From the NCBI GenBank assembly GCA_013213915.1, contig JABSRK010000123.1:1-9630 (forward strand): a stretch of 9,630 bases of DNA. The letters run 5' to 3'. Numbering within the stretch: position 1 is the stretch's first letter; each line of letters begins with the position of its first letter. The translations under genes and the position numbers were made by a program. This DNA is from Planctomycetota bacterium. Its GTDB lineage: Bacteria; Planctomycetota; GCA-002687715. Positions 6,076-9,630 of the stretch are shown here, one piece after another. The notes under the pieces are model-generated. The model was not told the origin of the DNA, searched no databases, and saw only the letters and a list, made by a program, of their open reading frames with translations.

Positions 6076-8927
6076 ACAAGGAGCAGGTCGCTTTCATCAT
6101 CGCGCTCTGCCTGCTGGGACTGATGCACTTCAGTGCTGGCAGCGAGGAACGCCCACGTCGGCGCAGTCGGCGTCTCCCTGACAGGGATATCGAGCAGCAG
6201 GAGGCGCTCAAGTCCTCGGGGCACTTCCTCGGGGCCGAGGACTACGCGTGGGACGGGTCCGGGGCGGGTCGGAACTTCTTCCTCGCTCCTCGGGAGACAT
6301 CGGATCTACCGCTTGCTCCGCTGCTCCCACCACCACCGCCGCGGTTGCCGACGCCGGGTTTGCCGTTGGTGTTTCGCATTGGCGGCACCGCGCGGTCGAG
6401 CCTGCGCCATGCGCTCCTGCCGGAGCCGATTGACCTGTCGGGCTCCGCCTCGTCCACGTTTGCGGCGCCCGATCCGGTCGGCGATACGGGCGACGATCCG
6501 GCTTCCGAGGACGCAGAGGACCCCCTCGATCGTCTCACCGACTCGTTCGCAGGTGCGATGTCGCTGGCAGATCAGCTCAAGCAGTCGACGGCCGAGCGGC
6601 TCGAGGCTGAGCGGCGTACCGTCGCGGCGAAGCAGGAGGAACGGGAGCGAAGGAAGACCCTCGACCAGGTCCACTGGCCGAGCGGGGACGTCAGCTACGG
6701 ACTCGTCAAGACCCTCGGGAGCGAGGACGACCGCTTCGACATCAAGCTGACCATCGATCGCATCCGTGGCGATTCGAGCCTCTCCGAGGACGACAAGAAA
6801 AAGCAGCTCGACAAGATTCGCCTCGTGTTCTTTGAGGACAAGGGGCGCGACAGGAAGAAGAGCCGGATCCCGCTCACCGGAGTGAACGTCCAGCAGATCC
6901 GCTTCGCCCCATCCGACGTCCTCAACAAATTCCATCTGAGCAAGCGTCAGATGGCCAAGGACGACAAGGACGGATGGTGGTCCTTGGCGACGCTCGTCTA
7001 CAAGCGCGACGGCGTCACCCCGGAGCAGCTCGGCGTTGTGACCGAGCATCTCGAGGAGATGCTCGGTGCAGAGATGGGGGGTGAGCAGGTCTACGGCATG
7101 CTCGCCGATTGCTATCGGCGCCTGTATCACTACGACAAGGAGTTGAAGATCCTCGAGGAGGCGCTCTCGAGGGAACCGCTGATGGGTTCGGTCGCGCTAC
7201 TGGCCCGGTACGGGCAGGTGTGCTTGCGTCTGAAGCTGCGGACGAATGCGGAAAAGGCCTTCGCCAAGGCGCTGTCAACGGATGCCGGAAATGCGCTCGC
7301 CCGCATGGGTCGTGGAGAGGCCCTGCTGCAGCAGGGCAAAGCGGGGGAGGCGCTGGTGCATCTGCGTCAGGCGCAGACCGGCGTTGGCCTTGATGCTGAT
7401 CAGAAACGTCGCGTGTGGAACCTGCTCGGTGAGGCGTATCTCGCGAAGGGCAACCTCAAGCCCGCGCGCCAGAGTTTCCAGACGGCGATCAACATCACGC
7501 CCGACGATCGTGACGCCACGGCCGGGCTCGCCGTCGTCACGTTCCTGGAGGTCGGACCCGCCGCGGCGAAGAGCATGGTCGACCGGGGCCGGGCGGCCCA
7601 TCCCCTGGACGGGCGGCTCGCCTACCTCGACGGTGTCTGCTTGCTGCGGACGGGCGAGTATGTGGAGGCGATGAAGGTCCTCACGCTGACGATGGACCTG
7701 GACCCCCTGCTCTCGGCCCACGCTCGAACCGGGCTGTCGTATCTCAACGAGAAGGCGGGGCAGGACGAGGCGGCGCTCGGCGAGGCTGATCAGGCTCTCG
7801 TAGCTGATCCGCTCAGTGTCGGCGCCCGTCTGCAACGCGCCCGCTGTCTGCTGAACGTGGGTGACTACGGCGCTGCGAAGGACGAATATCTCCGCGTGCT
7901 CTCGGCTGATCCGGGCCGCGTGGATGTCCTGGTGGCCCTGGGTGACGCGTCATTTCTCGCGGGGAACAGCATCGATGCGTCGCGCTACTACAGTCGTGCT
8001 TTCGCGGCCGATCCCGGGTTCCCAGATCTGCTCGCGCGTCGCCTTGTTTGTGACGTTCGGCGTCGGGCGCGAAACGCCGCCGACGACCACGTGCGCCGGA
8101 TCGATGCTGCGTTGCTGCGGCAGCCCTTCGTCCAGGCGGCGATGGCGTACTACCACTACGACCGGGGCAAGCCCCAGGAGACCCTGCAACTCCTGAAGCG
8201 TCTTGCCGACAAGAAGGTTGGCTATCCCGAGCTGCTCTCGTATGCCAAGCAGATTGTCGGACAGGTCAGCGAGAACCTGAACAAGGAGCGCTGGCGTGAC
8301 GACTTCAACCGATCCGGGTCCCAGATCCTGCTCGGCTGGGAGAAGGAGGTCGGTGCAGGGCCGAACGTGTCGTTGAGCAAGGAAAGGGTGCTCTTCAGCG
8401 GCAAGCAGCGGCGTCAGTCCGGTGAGCCGACGGTGCTCCACCAGGAGCGCTCGGGACGGTTGTTCCAGTCGTTCTCGGTTGAATTGCACATGAAACCGGG
8501 CGTGGGGACCTACAAGGGGATTGGCGTGTTGGCGTTCCAGCGCATGTCACGGCCGCCCGAGCCTTATGAGGGGGTCCAGAGACGGGATGGAGGCAACTAC
8601 CCGTACTACGGCGCCCAGGTTGGCCTTTCCCCCGACGGCAAGCTCCAGTTCCGTTTCCTGGACAAGGGGCGCATGAGCGAGTGGGCGGATTTGCCGGGCG
8701 CGGTCATGAACGGTGATTCCGTGACCATCGAAATAGAGGTCGTCGATCCGAAGAAGAACCGTTACCGCGTGAACATCGACGGTGCGCCCGTGGCCCCGGT
8801 GGACATCCCGGGCCTGGGGCGCTGGGCGCGCACCCTCGAACTGCAGATTTTCGGTCAGGCTGCGCTTGACCGTGAGCTCGCATTCAGCGCTGACAACGCG
8901 ACCATCATCACCCGCAAGAACCGATGA
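6072..8927 (+). CDS. Membrane-anchored TPR protein with C-terminal concanavalin/LamG-like domain
   Basis: 951 residues starting at the ATGA overlap, with AAGGGGG 7 bases upstream. Residues about 6-20 (VAFIIALCLLGLMHF) are a signal anchor or signal peptide. A basic/Pro-rich neck follows, with five prolines at 86-90; the GRNFF...LPLVFRIGG part recalls the linker of GspC/PilP proteins. Residues about 163-198 are a charged coiled coil; 199-325 is an unrecognised charged domain. From about 341 to 738 run some eleven TPR units with the usual small/Tyr/Ala spacing and terminal Pro (for example LLARYGQVCLRLKLRTNAEK and RRVWNLLGEAYLAKGNLKPA). From about 740 a beta-sandwich begins with WRDDFNRSG, a start typical of LamG/DUF1080-like concanavalin folds, continuing to the end. 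TPRs bind proteins and the last domain may bind a glycan, both by analogy. It sits where pilP would follow pilO, so a periplasmic bridge of the machine is inferred. Exact function unknown. Confidence 0.82.
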   Translation: MNKEQVAFIIALCLLGLMHFSAGSEERPRRRSRRLPDRDIEQQEALKSSGHFLGAEDYAWDGSGAGRNFFLAPRETSDLPLAPLLPPPPPRLPTPGLPLVFRIGGTARSSLRHALLPEPIDLSGSASSTFAAPDPVGDTGDDPASEDAEDPLDRLTDSFAGAMSLADQLKQSTAERLEAERRTVAAKQEERERRKTLDQVHWPSGDVSYGLVKTLGSEDDRFDIKLTIDRIRGDSSLSEDDKKKQLDKIRLVFFEDKGRDRKKSRIPLTGVNVQQIRFAPSDVLNKFHLSKRQMAKDDKDGWWSLATLVYKRDGVTPEQLGVVTEHLEEMLGAEMGGEQVYGMLADCYRRLYHYDKELKILEEALSREPLMGSVALLARYGQVCLRLKLRTNAEKAFAKALSTDAGNALARMGRGEALLQQGKAGEALVHLRQAQTGVGLDADQKRRVWNLLGEAYLAKGNLKPARQSFQTAINITPDDRDATAGLAVVTFLEVGPAAAKSMVDRGRAAHPLDGRLAYLDGVCLLRTGEYVEAMKVLTLTMDLDPLLSAHARTGLSYLNEKAGQDEAALGEADQALVADPLSVGARLQRARCLLNVGDYGAAKDEYLRVLSADPGRVDVLVALGDASFLAGNSIDASRYYSRAFAADPGFPDLLARRLVCDVRRRARNAADDHVRRIDAALLRQPFVQAAMAYYHYDRGKPQETLQLLKRLADKKVGYPELLSYAKQIVGQVSENLNKERWRDDFNRSGSQILLGWEKEVGAGPNVSLSKERVLFSGKQRRQSGEPTVLHQERSGRLFQSFSVELHMKPGVGTYKGIGVLAFQRMSRPPEPYEGVQRRDGGNYPYYGAQVGLSPDGKLQFRFLDKGRMSEWADLPGAVMNGDSVTIEIEVVDPKKNRYRVNIDGAPVAPVDIPGLGRWARTLELQIFGQAALDRELAFSADNATIITRKNR

Positions 8928-9583
8928 GCCGATCCATGCGAAGGAATGACGGATTTACTCTCCTCGAGCTGCTCGTCGTGATGGCGATCATCGCGTTGCT
9001 CGCTGGTATTGGCCTGCTGGGCATCATCCCCATGCTGCGCTCCAGCGAAGCGGAATCCGTTCAGACGGTGGTCACCCAGGTCGCTGCGGCGCTGGAGGCG
9101 TACGCCAACAACCCGCAGAACGGGGACTTCCCGCCGACCGTTCTCGACAACGACACGTTGCCTGGATTCGGCGTGTCCCGTAACGACCAGAATAGCGGCA
9201 TCGAGTCGGTGATGGTGTGTTTGCATCGGCCGAACACGACGACCAGCTTCGACATAGAGGACGTGCCCTGGCCCGACGCCATGGAGAACCGGGACCAGGA
9301 TCGGACCCAGGTCACGCTGACGGACTTCGGGATGGACAACCGCAACCTGTACGAGTTGTTGGACTGGTGGGGGACGCCCTTTGCGTACTTCCATCACCGG
9401 GACTACGACATCATCGCGGCGAAGAACATGGGCCGCGTCACCGGCCTCAATGGCATCATAAAGGCCAAGCCGTGGAAGAGCCCGAAAGGCTTCTGGTACC
9501 GACGGAACGGCTTCCAACTCATCAGCGCCGGGCCTGACCTGCTCTTCAACACCGACGACGATATTACGAACTTCGAACGATGA
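8924..9583 (+). CDS. Type II secretion/type IV pilin-like major pseudopilin (GspG-like)
   Basis: 219 residues. The leader MSRSMRRNDG ends in Gly10 and is followed by FTLLELLVV, so the prepilin peptidase cut would leave N-methylPhe at +1 with Glu at +5, the class III signal of pilins and GspG/H/I/J. A hydrophobic helix to about residue 36 follows. The globular part has the WWGTPF motif (148-153), the counterpart of the conserved D-x-WG-x-P-Y of GspG-type pseudopilins, and ends SAGPDLLFNTDDDITNF, resembling the acidic C-terminal calcium loop of GspG. At 219 residues it is longer than GspG (about 140), mainly through an insert between the helix and WWGTPF. The start at 8924 makes the ATGA overlap with the TPR gene; an in-frame ATG at 8936 would also keep a usable leader. 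No clear Shine-Dalgarno is seen, so translational coupling is likely. Pseudopilin identity is firm; the G-type assignment is probable. Confidence 0.88.
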   Translation: MSRSMRRNDGFTLLELLVVMAIIALLAGIGLLGIIPMLRSSEAESVQTVVTQVAAALEAYANNPQNGDFPPTVLDNDTLPGFGVSRNDQNSGIESVMVCLHRPNTTTSFDIEDVPWPDAMENRDQDRTQVTLTDFGMDNRNLYELLDWWGTPFAYFHHRDYDIIAAKNMGRVTGLNGIIKAKPWKSPKGFWYRRNGFQLISAGPDLLFNTDDDITNFER

Positions 9584-9630
9584 CCCGCCACGCCGCAGCA
9601 CGCGTACAGACGAGAGGATTCACGCTCATC
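9580..9630 (+). CDS. Second prepilin-like protein, N-terminus only (cut by window edge)
   Basis: Seventeen codons from an ATG that overlaps the preceding stop as ATGA: MTRHAAARVQTRGFTLI and then the window ends. A basic leader ending in Gly followed by FTLI is the prepilin peptidase recognition sequence, so a second pilin or minor pseudopilin (GspH/I/J type) starts here. The same 4-base overlap joins the preceding gene pairs, which supports the start although no ribosome binding site is seen. Nothing can be said about the globular part. Confidence 0.8.
   Translation, partial: MTRHAAARVQTRGFTLI

Noticed and set aside
8855..9601. Minus-strand open frame of 248 codons opposite the pseudopilin
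   Set aside because: The plus strand has an unmistakable GFTLLE prepilin and spans two operon junctions with ATGA overlaps.
1..9630. CRISPR array, tRNA/rRNA genes, insertion sequence or integrase
   Set aside because: No spaced direct repeats, tRNA-like sequences, transposase motifs or terminal inverted repeats were seen; the right 90 percent is continuous coding sequence.

Overview
The window is GC-rich and reads as a chromosomal piece of a Gram-negative, double-membraned bacterium. The mix of paired FHA domains, long TPR proteins, lectin-like beta domains and pseudopilins would fit Planctomycetota best, with Myxococcota or another deep high-GC phylum as alternatives. This taxonomic guess is inference from style; no marker gene is present.

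Layout. Bases 1-646 hold the first 215 codons of a minus-strand gene for an exported protein of unknown function, running off the left edge. Bases 647-969 form a divergent intergenic region with a short perfect hairpin and only weak promoter-like sequence. From 970 to the right edge, six plus-strand genes are packed with gaps or overlaps of 4 bases or less, so they almost certainly form one operon: (1) an 839-residue protein with two FHA domains, one membrane segment, a galactose-binding/CBM-like beta domain and C-terminal TPR-like helices; (2) a 570-residue protein in which the actin-like PilM ATPase-fold protein is fused to PilN, with the PilN-type motif kept in the linker; (3) a PilO-like membrane protein; (4) a 951-residue membrane-anchored protein with a proline-rich neck, about eleven TPR repeats and a C-terminal concanavalin/LamG-like domain, sitting where pilP would be expected; (5) a pseudopilin with a canonical GFTLLE cleavage/methylation site and a GspG-like acidic C-terminus; (6) the start of a second prepilin, cut by the right edge.

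Working model (inference). Genes 2 and 3 supply the inner-membrane alignment platform of a type IV pilus or type II secretion-like machine. Genes 5 and 6 supply its (pseudo)pilin fibre. Genes 1 and 4 are large bitopic proteins that could extend the platform across the periplasm, one responding to phosphothreonine in the cytoplasm through FHA domains, and both presenting TPR and sugar-binding-like folds outside. No pilB/gspE ATPase, pilC/gspF, secretin or prepilin peptidase is visible here. The combination of FHA-TM-CBM-TPR, PilMN fusion, PilO, TPR-LamG and pseudopilins is the most noteworthy content of the window.
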